Origin: Serratia quinivorans
GTDB lineage: Bacteria > Pseudomonadota > Gammaproteobacteria > Enterobacterales > Enterobacteriaceae
NCBI GenBank assembly: GCA_900457075.1
Contig: UGYN01000002.1
Location: 4,402,001 to 4,466,000, forward strand
Direction: 5' to 3'
DNA length: 64,000 nucleotides
Notes under the pieces: model-generated
Told to the model about the DNA's origin: nothing
Database searches by the model: none
The model's input: only the letters and a program-made list of their open reading frames with translations
In this document: positions 54,192-63,326 of the stretch, piece by piece
How the letters are laid out: every line of letters begins with the position of its first letter
Position numbering within the stretch: position 1 is the stretch's first letter
Translations under genes and position numbers: made by a program

Positions 54192-54965
54192 TCAGCGCCC
54201 CTGATAGTTTGGCGTACGTTTTTCGAAGAAGGCGGCGATGCCTTCACGGCGATCGTCGGTGGCGGCCAGGGTGACAAACTGCTGGCGCTCGATGGCCAGC
54301 CCCTGGCTAAGGCCGGTTTCTTCAGCCTGTTTCAATGCCTGCTTGGCGGCGCGTAATGCCAGCGGCGCCTGCAGGCTGATGCGTTCGGCAACCTGTTGCG
54401 TGCGCTCCAGCGTCAGCGCATCGACACAGACTTCACTGACCAGGCCACTTTGCAGTGCGCAACTGGCGTTGATGGCTTCACCGGTCAGCACCATCTGGCT
54501 GGCGCGAGACTTGCCGACGCAGCGGATCAAACGCTGGGTGCCCCCGGCGCCTGGCATCAGGCCGAGGGTGATTTCCGGCAGGCCAAAACGGGCGCTTTCG
54601 CCGCAGATAACGATGTCGCAGGCCAATGCCAATTCACAACCGGCACCCAGCGCATAGCCGTTGACCGCCGCCAGCAGCGGTTTGCTGAATTGGGCCAGGC
54701 GCTGCCACAACAGCGGACGGCGATCCGTCAACGTGGCGGGCAAGTCTTGCTTTTGCAGCTCGTGCAGGTCGGCACCGGCGGCAAAGAAGCGGGGCGCGCC
54801 GGTAATCACCACTGCGCCAACGGTGGCATCGGCGTCGGCCAGTTCCAGCCAATAAACCAATTGTTCCAGGCACGGGGTGCTCAGGGCGTTGCGCGCCTCT
54901 GGGCGATGCAGTGTCAGTGTCACCACTCGCTGGTGTTGCTGTCGCAGGACAAAAGGGGTTTCCAT
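54192..54965 (-). CDS. paaF: 2,3-dehydroadipyl-CoA hydratase PaaF
   Basis: Enoyl-CoA hydratase of 257 residues producing 3-hydroxyadipyl-CoA. The crotonase core has GAPRFFAAGADLHEL, GYALGAGCELALACDIVICGESARFGLPEITLGLMPGAGGTQRL, with Glu in CELALA and Glu in LPEITLG as catalytic pair (unlike PaaG, which has a single Asp). Nine bases separate it from paaE. Confidence 0.94.
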   Translation of the reverse strand: METPFVLRQQHQRVVTLTLHRPEARNALSTPCLEQLVYWLELADADATVGAVVITGAPRFFAAGADLHELQKQDLPATLTDRRPLLWQRLAQFSKPLLAAVNGYALGAGCELALACDIVICGESARFGLPEITLGLMPGAGGTQRLIRCVGKSRASQMVLTGEAINASCALQSGLVSEVCVDALTLERTQQVAERISLQAPLALRAAKQALKQAEETGLSQGLAIERQQFVTLAATDDRREGIAAFFEKRTPNYQGR

Positions 54966-54974
54966 CGGCGGCTC

Positions 54975-56033
54975 CTATACGTCAAAGTCCAATACCACAC
55001 CGTCGCCACGCGGCCACGACTGACAACTCAATACGTAACCCGCCGCCAGTTGATCCGGCTCCAGGCTGTAGTTAACCGCCATATCCACCTGACCGGCCTT
55101 TAACCGGCACTTGCAGGTAGCGCACACCCCGCCTTTGCAGGCGTAGGGCAGGTCAGCACCCTGACGCAGCGCCGCATCCAGAATGCTGTCATCCTGGGCG
55201 CCTACTTCGATATCCAGCCGACGGCCATCGAGCAAAATTTCGACCCGGGTGGCGTTGCGGTTGGCGTCATTGACCGGCCGGGCAACCATACCGCTGGTGT
55301 TAAAACGTTCGCTGTGAATGTGCCCGGCGGGCATGCCCGCCTGTTCAAGTACGCTCTGGGCGTCGTCCATCATGCTCTCAGGCCCGCAGATAAAGGCGTG
55401 GTCATAGTCGCGGTAATTGAGTAATGCATCGCCGATCGCCAGCAGGTGCTCACGGTCGATGCGGCCGCTGAGCAGTGGGCTATCAAGATTTTCCTGGCTG
55501 AACAGGTACAGCGGCTGAAAGCGCTGGGGATAGCGGTTCTTCAGATCGGACAGTGCTTCTTTGAACATCACCGAGCGGCTGCTGCGGTTGCCGTAAATCA
55601 GCGTGAAACTGCTGTTTGGCTCAAGTTGCAACGTGGCCTTGATGATCGACAGCATCGGCGTAATGCCGGAACCGGCCGCAATCGCCAGATAGTTACCGCT
55701 GTTCTCAGCCCGTGGTTGATAGCCGAATCGCCCTTGCGGCACCATCACTTCCAGCGCATCACCGACCAACAGCTGCCGGTTAACGAACGAAGAGAAGCGG
55801 CCCTGATGAATGGCTTTAACGCCGATTTGCAGCAAACCTTCCTGCGGCGAGCTGCAAATGGAGTAGCAGCGGCGCAGCTCTTCGCCGTCGACCAGCGCCT
55901 TCAACGTCAGGTGCTGGCCGGGCGTATAGCAATAGTGACTTTTCAGTTCTTCGGGTACCCGCAGAGTAATGGCTACGGCGTCCGGCGTTTCGCGCTCGAT
56001 GGCGGCGACGTTCAGGCGATGGAAGACCGTCAT
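54975..56033 (-). CDS. paaE: Phenylacetyl-CoA epoxidase reductase subunit PaaE
   Basis: 352-residue NADPH:ferredoxin-type reductase feeding electrons to PaaA. FAD domain: RRCYSICSSPQEGLLQIGVK; NAD(P) domain: LAIAAGSGITPMLSIIKATL and AFICGPESMMDD; C-terminal [2Fe-2S] domain: LPYACKGGVCATCKCRLKAG with the fourth Cys in VLSCQSWP. Start at 56033 gives the family N-terminus MTVFHRLNVAAIERETPDAV. Intact, unlike its neighbours paaD, paaC and paaA. Confidence 0.95.
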   Translation of the reverse strand: MTVFHRLNVAAIERETPDAVAITLRVPEELKSHYCYTPGQHLTLKALVDGEELRRCYSICSSPQEGLLQIGVKAIHQGRFSSFVNRQLLVGDALEVMVPQGRFGYQPRAENSGNYLAIAAGSGITPMLSIIKATLQLEPNSSFTLIYGNRSSRSVMFKEALSDLKNRYPQRFQPLYLFSQENLDSPLLSGRIDREHLLAIGDALLNYRDYDHAFICGPESMMDDAQSVLEQAGMPAGHIHSERFNTSGMVARPVNDANRNATRVEILLDGRRLDIEVGAQDDSILDAALRQGADLPYACKGGVCATCKCRLKAGQVDMAVNYSLEPDQLAAGYVLSCQSWPRGDGVVLDFDV

Positions 56034-56041
56034 GGTTATTC

Positions 56042-56540
56042 CTAAATGCATTTGAAGTAGTCGAAGGGTTCACGGCAATCGCAACAGCGGTACAGCGCCT
56101 TACAGGCGGTGGAGCCGAATTCGCTGATTTTCTCGCTGTGGGTGCTGCCGCATCGCGGGCAGGGCACCGGGCCGTGCGCCTGGGGTTTGTCGCAGGTATG
56201 GCCCTGTGGCGGCGCGACGCCATATTCCCGCAGCCGCTCACGCGCAGCCGCATTCATCCAGTCGGTAGTCCAGGCCGGACTAAGGCGGATATCCACTTTT
56301 ACCGGGCTGAAACCGGCCGCAGTCAACTGCTGTTCGATCGCTTCGAGCAGGAACTCGGTGGCGGGGGCAGCCGGAATAGGTCGGCGTGAAGGTAATGCGC
56401 CAGCCGCCGCCGTCGGCTACTACGTCGCGCACCATGCCCAGATCGGTAATCGACAGCACCGGCAGTTCCGGATCGCTGATCTGTTGCAGGCAGTGCCAGA
56501 TTTGCGGGATTTCGGCGGCTTGCAGCCGGGTAATGTTCAT
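56042..56540 (-). pseudogene. paaD: Phenylacetyl-CoA epoxidase accessory protein PaaD, frameshifted
   Basis: Likely iron-sulfur maturation protein of the epoxidase. The N-terminal DUF59/MIP18-like part (ISDPELPVLSITDLGMVRDVV, FTPTYSGCP) is in the first frame; after one extra base in a five-G run (plus strand 56363-56367) the protein continues ATEFLLEAIEQQLTAAGFSPVKVDI, ending with the zinc-ribbon-like CPRCGSTHSEKISEFGSTACKALYRCCDCREPFDYFKCI. Corrected length is 165 residues, the same as E. coli PaaD. Confidence 0.88.
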
Positions 56541-56549
56541 GACGGCCTC

Positions 56550-57312
56550 CTACCAGTTCGCGTTGGGATAGGCGCGTTGCAGAAATTGCATCTCCGCCAA
56601 TAACGGGCCGAGGTGCTCGCTGTGCCGTCCCTGTTTGCCACCGTGACGGAAGGCCTGTTCGCTCGGTAACTGCAGGCCGGCCTGTTGCAAGGTGTCGCTC
56701 ACCCCTGCCAGCCACGGCGCCTCGAGCTGGCGCGGATCGGCGGCGATGCCCTGTTCCGCCAGCTGCAGCTCCAGCTCGTCGGCGTGGAACAGTTCGGCGG
56801 TAAAACGCCACAGGTTATCCAGTGACTGCTGAATTTTTTTGCCGGCTGAGCGGGCTGCCGTCACCCAGGCGGATCATCCAGCCACGGCTGAAACGCAGGT
56901 GGTAATGGGCTTCTTTCAGTGACTTGGCGGCGATGGCAGCCAACTGTGCATCGCTGCTGCTGCTCAATGCCTGATGCAGTTGCACATGGTAGACATCAAT
57001 CAGGAACTGGCGCACCAACGTATCGTTGAAACCACCGTTGGGCTGTTCCGCCAGCAGCAGGTTGTGAAACTCGCGTTCGTCACGGCCGAAGGCCAGGCGA
57101 TCTTCACTGTATTGCGGCCCGGCCAGCTCGGCGGCGTAGCCGAGAAAGTTGCGTGCCTGACCGAGCAGGTCCAGGCCGATGTTCGCCAGCGCCAGGTCAA
57201 TTTCCAGCTCCGGCGCGTGGCCGCACCAGCCGCACAGCCGCTGTGCGAGGATCAGTGGCGTATCGCCCTGACGCAGAACATAAGTGATGAGTGGATCGCT
57301 ATTAAAGGTCAT
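56550..57312 (-). pseudogene. paaC: Phenylacetyl-CoA epoxidase structural subunit PaaC, frameshifted
   Basis: Ferritin-like scaffold subunit that pairs with PaaA. First frame: LRQGDTPLILAQRLCGWCGHAPELEIDLALANIGLDLLGQARNFLGYAAELAG to HYHLRFSRGWMIRLGDGS. An extra base in a seven-T run (plus strand 56834-56840) shifts the frame; the rest reads KIQQSLDNLWRFTAELFHADELELQLAEQGIAADPR to MQFLQRAYPNANW. Corrected length 253 residues against 248 in E. coli. As written the product would stop after 165 residues. Confidence 0.9.
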
Positions 57313-57320
57313 GGTCGCCC

Positions 57321-57608
57321 CTACATGTTCTTGATGCCGTCGGGAATGGTGTAGAACGTCGGGTGACGGTAAATCTTGTCATCGGACGGATCGAAGAAGG
57401 CTTCACGATCTTCCGGCTGCGAGGCGATCAGATGGCTGGACTGCACCACCCAGATTGAGCAACCTTCGTTGCGGCGGGTATAGGCGTCGCGAGCGTTTTC
57501 CAGCGCCATCTGGTCATCGGCGGCGTGCAGACTGCCGACGTGACGGTGCGCCAGCCCTTGTTTGCTGCGGATAAACACTTCATACAGCGGCCATTCAACG
57601 TGTGTCAT
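57321..57608 (-). CDS. paaB: Phenylacetyl-CoA epoxidase subunit PaaB
   Basis: 95-residue subunit bridging PaaAC heterodimers. It matches E. coli PaaB nearly throughout: WPLYEVFIRSKQGLAHRHVGSLHAADDQMALENARDAYTRRNEGCSIWVV and YRHPTFYTIPDGIKNM. The ATG at 57608 gives the same length as E. coli; a second ATG directly before it (57611) is possible; AAGGAA lies upstream. Longer upstream frame is noncoding overlap with paaA. Confidence 0.94.
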   Translation of the reverse strand: MTHVEWPLYEVFIRSKQGLAHRHVGSLHAADDQMALENARDAYTRRNEGCSIWVVQSSHLIASQPEDREAFFDPSDDKIYRHPTFYTIPDGIKNM

Positions 57609-57618
57609 CATCGGTTCC

Positions 57619-58559
57619 TTATGCGGCGGTTGAGGTGTTTTTGGCCGCGTGGGCCAGGGCGCCTTCACGCACCCAGGCACCTTCGTCCCAGGCGCGGCGT
57701 TTGGCCTGCAGCCGTTCGTGGTTGCATTGCCCGCGGCCTTTAATCACCTCGTGCAGTTCACTCCAGTCGATTTCACCAAAGCGATAGTGGCCGCTGGCTT
57801 CATCCCAGGCCAAATCGGCATCCGGGGCGCTCATCCCCAGGGCTTCCAGCTGCGGCACGGTATTGTCGACAAACTTCTGCCGCAGCTCGTCGTTGCTGTG
57901 GCGCTTGATCTTCCAGGCCATGCTTTGTGCGCTGTGTGGTGAATCGGTGTCGCTTGGGCCGAACATCATCAGCACCGGCCACCAGAAGCGATTAATCGCG
58001 TCCTGCAGCATGGCTTTTTGCTGTTCGCTACCCTTGGCCATCGCCATCACCGCCTCATACCCCTGGCGCTGGTGGAAACTCTCTTCCTTGCAAATTTTCA
58101 CCATCGCTCGGGCGTAAGGGCCATAAGAAGCGCGGCACAGCGCCACCTGATTGACGATAGCCGCGCCGTCGACCAGCCAGCCGATCACCCCGATATCTGC
58201 CCAGTTGAGCGTCGGATAATTGAAGATCGAAGAGTATTTCATCTTGCCGTCGAGCATTTTCTGGTAGATGTCCTGGCGCGAGCAGCCCAGGGTTTTCGGC
58301 AGCGCTGTACAGATACAGACCGTGTCCGGCTTCGTCTTGCACCTTGGCCAGTAACACCGCCTTGCGGCGCAGCGTTGGCGCTCGCGTCAGCCAGTTGGCC
58401 TCCGGCAACATGCCCCACCACTTCGGAATGGGCATGCTGGCCAATCTGACGGATCAGGTTTTGGCGGTAGGCATCCGGCATCCAGTCTTTGGCCTCAATG
58501 GAGATATCCGCCGCAATCTTGTCGTCGAAGTGTTGCTGATATTGCGCGTCAGTTGTCAT
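57619..58559 (-). pseudogene. paaA: Phenylacetyl-CoA epoxidase catalytic subunit PaaA, with two frameshifts
   Basis: Di-iron subunit that epoxidises the ring of phenylacetyl-Co[16 protein letters not shown] to QIGQHAHSE is in frame one; after an extra base in a C-run (plus strand 58413-58416) [42 protein letters not shown] is in frame two; after another in a T-run (58293-58296) [46 protein letters not shown] and the rest, with EESFHQRQG, is in frame three. The iron ligands (EAGH, E..H) are intact. Corrected length 312 residues against 309 in E. coli. Confidence 0.92.
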
Positions 58560-58571
58560 GCTTGCCTCTTG

Positions 58572-58613
58572 GTGATTCGTATTTTTCACATTAAATATAA
58601 AAATGTGAATCAC
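58572..58613. promoter_or_regulatory. Candidate PaaX operator upstream of paaA
   Basis: Inverted repeat with left arm GTGATTCGTATTTTT (58572-58586) and right arm AAAAATGTGAATCAC (58599-58613), 13 of 15 bases complementary across 12 AT-rich bases. The core TGATTC of each half agrees with the PaaX target motif I recall from E. coli. It lies 13-54 bases upstream of the paaA start, where it would repress the operon. Confidence 0.7.
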
Positions 58614-58674
58614 GTTAACTAACCATAAGGCTACAAACTGATAACAAAAAGATCAAACGACATTTATGTGGTTT

Positions 58675-58690
58675 TGCGATGTTACTCACA
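58675..58690. promoter_or_regulatory. Candidate CRP site in the paaA-paaZ divergent promoter
   Basis: TGCGA-TGTTAC-TCACA matches nine of ten conserved bases of the CRP consensus TGTGA-N6-TCACA. CRP and IHF are known activators of the E. coli paa promoters. Confidence 0.6.
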
Positions 58691-58877
58691 GGTGTTTTTA
58701 CTATTTAATTGTTATATATGGTTATTTTAAAATTGACGGCAACGAGAAATAGCCTGTTTTTCGAGCTTATTGGTGGTGATGTTTTGTTTTTGTTAAATCC
58801 GGCCCAAGAGAAAACTGGACAATACCTGATACGTAATTAATCATTGCTGTGTAAATTTATGAATTCCGGAGGAGCAA

Positions 58878-60951
58878 ATGCAGCAGTTAAACAGTTACCT
58901 TTCTGGCGGCTGGGTGTTCGGCCAGGGCACTGCCCGCGAAATCCATCATGCCGTTACCGGCGAACCGCTGTATCAGGTTTGTTCCGACGGGCTGCCGCTG
59001 GCCGCCAGCCTGGAGTATGCGCGCAGCCGGGGTGGCAAGGCGCTGGCGCAGATGACCTTCCAACAGCGCGCACAGATGATGAAAGCGGTGGCCAAACACC
59101 TGTTGGCTCATAAAGAAGCGCTGTATGACATTTCCTACCAAACCGGAGCGACTCGCAGTGACGGCTGGGTGGACATTGAGGGCGGTATAGCCACGCTGTT
59201 TGCCTATGCCGGTCTGGCAGGCCGTGAAATGCCGGACGATACCCTGTGGCCGGAAGATGAACTGATCCCGCTGTCCAAACAGGCGCAGTTTGCCGCCCGC
59301 CATGTGCTGACCTCACGCCCTGGCGTGGCTCTGCATATCAATGCCTTTAACTTCCCCTGCTGGGGGGATGCTGGAAAAGTTGGCACCGACCTGGCTGGCG
59401 GGGATGCCGGCGATCATCAAACCGGCAACCGCCACCGCGCAGTTGACGCAGGCAATGGTCAAATTGATTATCGACAGCGGTTTGGTGCCGGAGGGCGCGC
59501 TGCAACTGGTGTGTGGCGGTATCGGTGACATGTTTGAACACCTCGATTATCAGGATGCGGTGACCTTTACCGGCTCGGCGCAGACCGGGCAGCGGCTGCG
59601 GGCCCATCCGCGCCTGCTGGAAAAATCCATTGCCTTCACCATGGAGGCCGATTCGCTCAACTGCTGCGTGCTGGGGGAAGACGTCACGCCGCAGATGCCG
59701 GAGTTTGCGCTGTTTATCAAAGAAGTGTGCCGCGAGATGACCGCCAAGGCCGGGCAGAAATGTACCGCCATCCGGCGGATTATCGTGCCGGCGAAGCGGG
59801 TGGCAGAGGTGCAGCAGGCGCTGTTGCAGCGCCTGGCCGGCGTTACGGTGGGCGACCCTAAACTGGAGCAGGTGCGCATGGGGGCGCTGGTCAGCCACGA
59901 ACAGCGCAATGACGTACAGCAAAAGGTCGATTTTCTGCTGCATAACGGCTGTGAACCCTTGTGCGGTGCCGTGGCGGATAAACTGACGGTGATGGGCGAA
60001 GATGCGAGTAACGGCGCATTTTACCCGGCCACCCTGTTGTACTGCGCCGATCCCTTTACCCATCAGGCGGTGCACGGTACCGAAGCCTTTGGCCCGGTGG
60101 CGACGTTGATGCCTTACCAGCACACCGAACAGGCGATCGAACTGGCGTTAATGGGCCAGGGCAGCCTGGCGGGCTCGCTGGTGACCGCCGATGAAACACT
60201 GGCAACGCAGTTTATCCGTGCGACGGCCTGCGCCCATGGTCGCATGCTGATTTTGGATCAACAGGCGGCGGTGGAGTCCACCGGCCACGGTTCTCCGTTA
60301 CCGATGCTGGTGCACGGCGGGCCAGGGCGAGCGGGAGGCGGTGAGGAACTGGGCGGGTTACGGGCGGTAAAACACTATATGCAACGCACGGCGATCCAGG
60401 GCAGCCCGGCAATGTTGGCGGCGATTGGCCGCGAGTGGGTACGCGGGGCAACGGTGATTGAGGATCCGGTTCATCCGTTCCGTAAATACTTTGAACAACT
60501 GCGGCTGGGCGAAAGCCTGCTCACCGCACGGCGTACGGTGACCGAAGCCGACATCGTTAATTTTGCCTGCCTCAGCGGTGACCATTTTTATGCTCATATG
60601 GACAAGATCGGTGCCGCCGAATCGCTGTTTGGCGAGCGGGTAGCGCATGGCTACTTTGTGGTGTCTGCCGCCGCCGGTTTGTTTGTCGACCCGGGTGTGG
60701 GGCCGGTGATTGCCAACTACGGCATGGAAAACCTGCGTTTTATCGAGCCGGTGAAAATTGGCGATACCATCCAGGTACGGCTGACCTGCAAGAAGAAAAT
60801 CCGCAAGCCGCAGAAAACCGCTGAAGATCGTCCGCATGGCGTGGTGGTGTGGGATGTGCAGGTGCTCAATCAACATCAGCAGGCGGTGGCGTTGTATAGC
60901 ATTCTGACGCTGGTGGCACGCCAGCAAGGGGATTTTGAGGCGGCAAGCTAA
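58878..60951 (+). pseudogene. paaZ: Bifunctional oxepin-CoA hydrolase / 3-oxo-5,6-dehydrosuberyl-CoA semialdehyde dehydrogenase PaaZ, frameshifted
   Basis: Opens the oxepin ring and oxidises the resulting aldehyde. Frame one: [34 protein letters not shown] to [14 protein letters not shown]; an extra G in a six-G run at 59362-59367 shifts it, and the rest reads [26 protein letters not shown] onward. The aldehyde dehydrogenase half (catalytic Cys in [10 protein letters not shown]) ends near 530, followed by an MaoC-like hydratase half with [15 protein letters not shown]. Corrected length 690 residues against 681 in E. coli. Divergent from paaA as in E. coli. Confidence 0.92.
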
Positions 60952-61012
60952 AGACGGCGGGGATGGCAGCTATGTTAAGATGCGCCATCCCGTTGACTAA
61001 AAAATTGAGCCT

Positions 61013-62110
61013 ATGACGATCCAACAACTCCAGCTAACTGGCTTCCGTTCTATCCGCAACCTGCAACTGCAATTGGGCCGCCTGAATGTGATCAGCGGCC
61101 CGAACGGCTGCGGCAAGTCCAACCTGTATAAAGCGGTACGGCTGATCCACGAGGCGGCATGCGGGCGTTTGTCTACGGCGTTGGCCGAGGAGGGCGGCAT
61201 TCAGAAAGCGATGTGGGCCGGAGGATTGCGCCCGGGCGATCGGCGGGGTGATCCTAAGAGGATGTTGCTGTCTGCCACCCTTGAGGACTTCGATTATCAG
61301 TTGCAACTGGGGTTCCCCGATCCTACCGACAGTCTGTTTCAACTCGACCCGTTGGTCAAAGAGGAGTCGCTGTGGGTAGCCGGCCATGGTCGTCGCCCGT
61401 CGGCGCGGGTGCTGGAGCGGCGCAATCAAAGCGCATTCCTGACGAATATTCAGGGCGAACGCACGACTTATCCCGCCAGTCTGCATGCAGAGGAATCGGT
61501 GTTTGGTCAGCTTGCTGACCCCCACCTGTATCCTGAAGTGTCGCAGGTGCGGGAAAACCTGCGCCAGTGGCGTTTTTATCATGAGTTTGCCGTTTGGCCC
61601 GGTTCGCCACTGCGTTCGCCACAAGTGGGCATCCGCGCGCCGGTGCTGGCGCATGACGGCAGCAATCTGGCCGCCGCTTTTGAAACCGTTTGCGAGATAG
61701 GCAACGGGGAGTTGTTGCATGAGATCCTGGGGCAGGCCTTTCCGGACTGTGAGTTTGAAATACAGGCACCGCAGGGGCGTTTTCAGCTATTGATGCACCG
61801 GGCCGGGATTTTACGTCCTTTGGACAGTGCCGAACTTTCGGACGGTACGCTACGTTTTCTCTGCCTGGCCGTGGCGATGCTCAGCCCGCGGCCACCGGCA
61901 TTTATGGCCTTTAACGAACCGGAAAACAGCCTGCACCCGCAGTTGCTGCCGGCGCTGGCAATGCTGATCGCCGAAGCCAGTCGATACAGCCAACTGTGGA
62001 TCACCAGTCATTCACCACAATTGGCCGAACTGATTGGCCGCCACAGCCTGGTCACGCATTATCAACTGGCGCAGCAGCAGGGGGAAACCCAGCTGCTTAC
62101 CGCGGATTAA
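61013..62110 (+). CDS. AAA-family ATPase (SMC/RecF-like, OLD type without Toprim)
   Basis: 365-residue ATPase. It begins MTIQQLQLTGFRSIRNLQLQLGRLNVISGPNGCGKSNLYKAV with Walker A G29-S36 and the strand-turn 'L.GF+SI..' of the RecF/OLD superfamily. The signature LSDGTLRFLCLAVAML, Walker B region AFNEPENSLHPQLLP (Asn in place of the usual Asp before Glu) and the switch WITSHSPQLAELIG follow. There is no Toprim nuclease domain, in contrast with OLD/GajA nucleases. It stands alone, overlapping kdoO tail to tail by four bases. Function unknown. Confidence 0.82.
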   Translation: MTIQQLQLTGFRSIRNLQLQLGRLNVISGPNGCGKSNLYKAVRLIHEAACGRLSTALAEEGGIQKAMWAGGLRPGDRRGDPKRMLLSATLEDFDYQLQLGFPDPTDSLFQLDPLVKEESLWVAGHGRRPSARVLERRNQSAFLTNIQGERTTYPASLHAEESVFGQLADPHLYPEVSQVRENLRQWRFYHEFAVWPGSPLRSPQVGIRAPVLAHDGSNLAAAFETVCEIGNGELLHEILGQAFPDCEFEIQAPQGRFQLLMHRAGILRPLDSAELSDGTLRFLCLAVAMLSPRPPAFMAFNEPENSLHPQLLPALAMLIAEASRYSQLWITSHSPQLAELIGRHSLVTHYQLAQQQGETQLLTAD

Positions 62111-63003
62111 ATCAAGGGTTTGCGCAGCAGCGTTTCCAACATTTTTAGCGGTGACTGCCGTGGATTTTTCATCGCGCTGACCGGCAGCAGGAAGGTTTGT
62201 TCCAACATAAACTGACCGGCCATCGCTGCATGCGGCGTCTGATCGGAAAAACAGATCCAACTGCTGCCCGGCGGTAGGTCGAGTGCCAGCTGTGGGCCTT
62301 GCTGCTGGTAGTTTTGGTCGGCTTTCATTGCATCGTGCAGGTGCAGCATCAGGTGGTCGTAATGGCTGCGGCGGCGTTTGGTGATACCGACCTTATGCTG
62401 CAGCCAACTGCCCAAGGGCGAATAGCGCGGCAGGCGCGGTATAAAACGCCGTGCCAATTGGGGGAAGGGTTCACCGACGCGCCATTGGCGATGCTCGCCG
62501 TGCGGATTGATGTTGGTAAAAATACGCAGGATACGCTCACCCTGATTGGGGCGTGACGGGAAGGCGTCAACGTGCAAACGACTGTCGTCCTTACGCCACG
62601 AACTGGCCGCACGCCAGGCCGAAACCGGGTGCAGGCGCAGGCTGTTAACCGGTGAATGCAAGGTCTGCTGATAATGAGGCAGTAAACCGGCGATTAACTG
62701 GCGGCAGGCCTGATAATAACGTTCCAGCAGCGCCTGTACCTGCGGCTGTTGCGCCGCTATTGCTACGCCAGATAATTTTTGGCTTTCTGGCCAGTAGCTG
62801 ATGTTTTTACGTTTTATATCCACCAGTGCGGGATCCAATAACGCTATTTCATCGGCTAACAATGGAAATTTTAATTCGGGCAAAAACAAGACTTTTCCTT
62901 GCTCCAGCGCCAGGGTGGCGGTGAGGGCAGCAGGCAGAGGGGCGCTGTCCCACTGCCGTTGTGGCAATGTCATCAACGCCTGTTCCGGCATAAGGCTATC
63001 CAT
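62107..63003 (-). CDS. kdoO: Kdo 3-hydroxylase (Fe(II)/2-oxoglutarate dioxygenase)
   Basis: 298-residue enzyme that hydroxylates the outer-most Kdo of lipid A-Kdo2 to Ko, as shown for Yersinia and Burkholderia KdoO. It contains PVNSLRLHPVSAWRAASSWRKDDSRLHVDAFPSRPNQGERILRIFTNINPHGEHRQWRVGEPF (iron ligands His and Asp in LHVDAF) and SDQTPHAAMAGQFMLEQTFLL (third His). The ATG at 63003 follows AAGGAG at about 11 bases; seven further codons upstream start with TTG. It is typical of Serratia and Yersinia but absent from E. coli. Confidence 0.88.
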   Translation of the reverse strand: MDSLMPEQALMTLPQRQWDSAPLPAALTATLALEQGKVLFLPELKFPLLADEIALLDPALVDIKRKNISYWPESQKLSGVAIAAQQPQVQALLERYYQACRQLIAGLLPHYQQTLHSPVNSLRLHPVSAWRAASSWRKDDSRLHVDAFPSRPNQGERILRIFTNINPHGEHRQWRVGEPFPQLARRFIPRLPRYSPLGSWLQHKVGITKRRRSHYDHLMLHLHDAMKADQNYQQQGPQLALDLPPGSSWICFSDQTPHAAMAGQFMLEQTFLLPVSAMKNPRQSPLKMLETLLRKPLI

Positions 63004-63326
63004 ATGTATCCTATCTCCTTGCAATATAGGGTTCTTATAATTGTTTTTTATTTGAATGGAATATATAACCCGCGGGAATTATTCCCGAATTGTATTAATG
63101 GCTAATAAACTGGGTTTAATAATGGTAACACTATTAAAATTCACCAAGTACTAAACAAAGATTAAACGATATGCTAATCGCACGAATGGGTAAAAATAGA
63201 TTTAAACGGAATTAGTAGGTTTATTATTGGAAATTAATCAAAAGCATCAATTAGGCATGATAATACCATTAGATGGCCTGGGTTTTTTATCTGAGGCCGC
63301 CTTTTTGCTAAAGGCGGCCTACCGGA
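63004..63326. other. 323-bp AT-rich gap between kdoO and the diguanylate cyclase gene
   Basis: Contains the kdoO promoter region, AT-rich throughout, and near its right end the hairpin at 63294-63320. No coding frame or RNA gene was recognised. Confidence 0.4.
63294..63320. terminator. Hairpin behind the diguanylate cyclase gene
   Basis: AGGCCGCCTTT pairs perfectly with AAAGGCGGCCT around a five-base loop, six bases beyond the stop codon. No T-run follows on the minus strand, but the stem itself is long and GC-rich. Confidence 0.65.

Larger units (their letters stand above)
58560..58877. other. 318-bp divergent promoter region between paaA and paaZ
   Basis: AT-rich regulatory region for both the paaA-K unit and paaZ. 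Holds the PaaX-like inverted repeat (58572-58613), a CRP-like site (58675-58690) and AT-rich stretches that could take IHF. GGAGG lies just upstream of the paaZ ATG. No extra coding frame. Confidence 0.7.
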
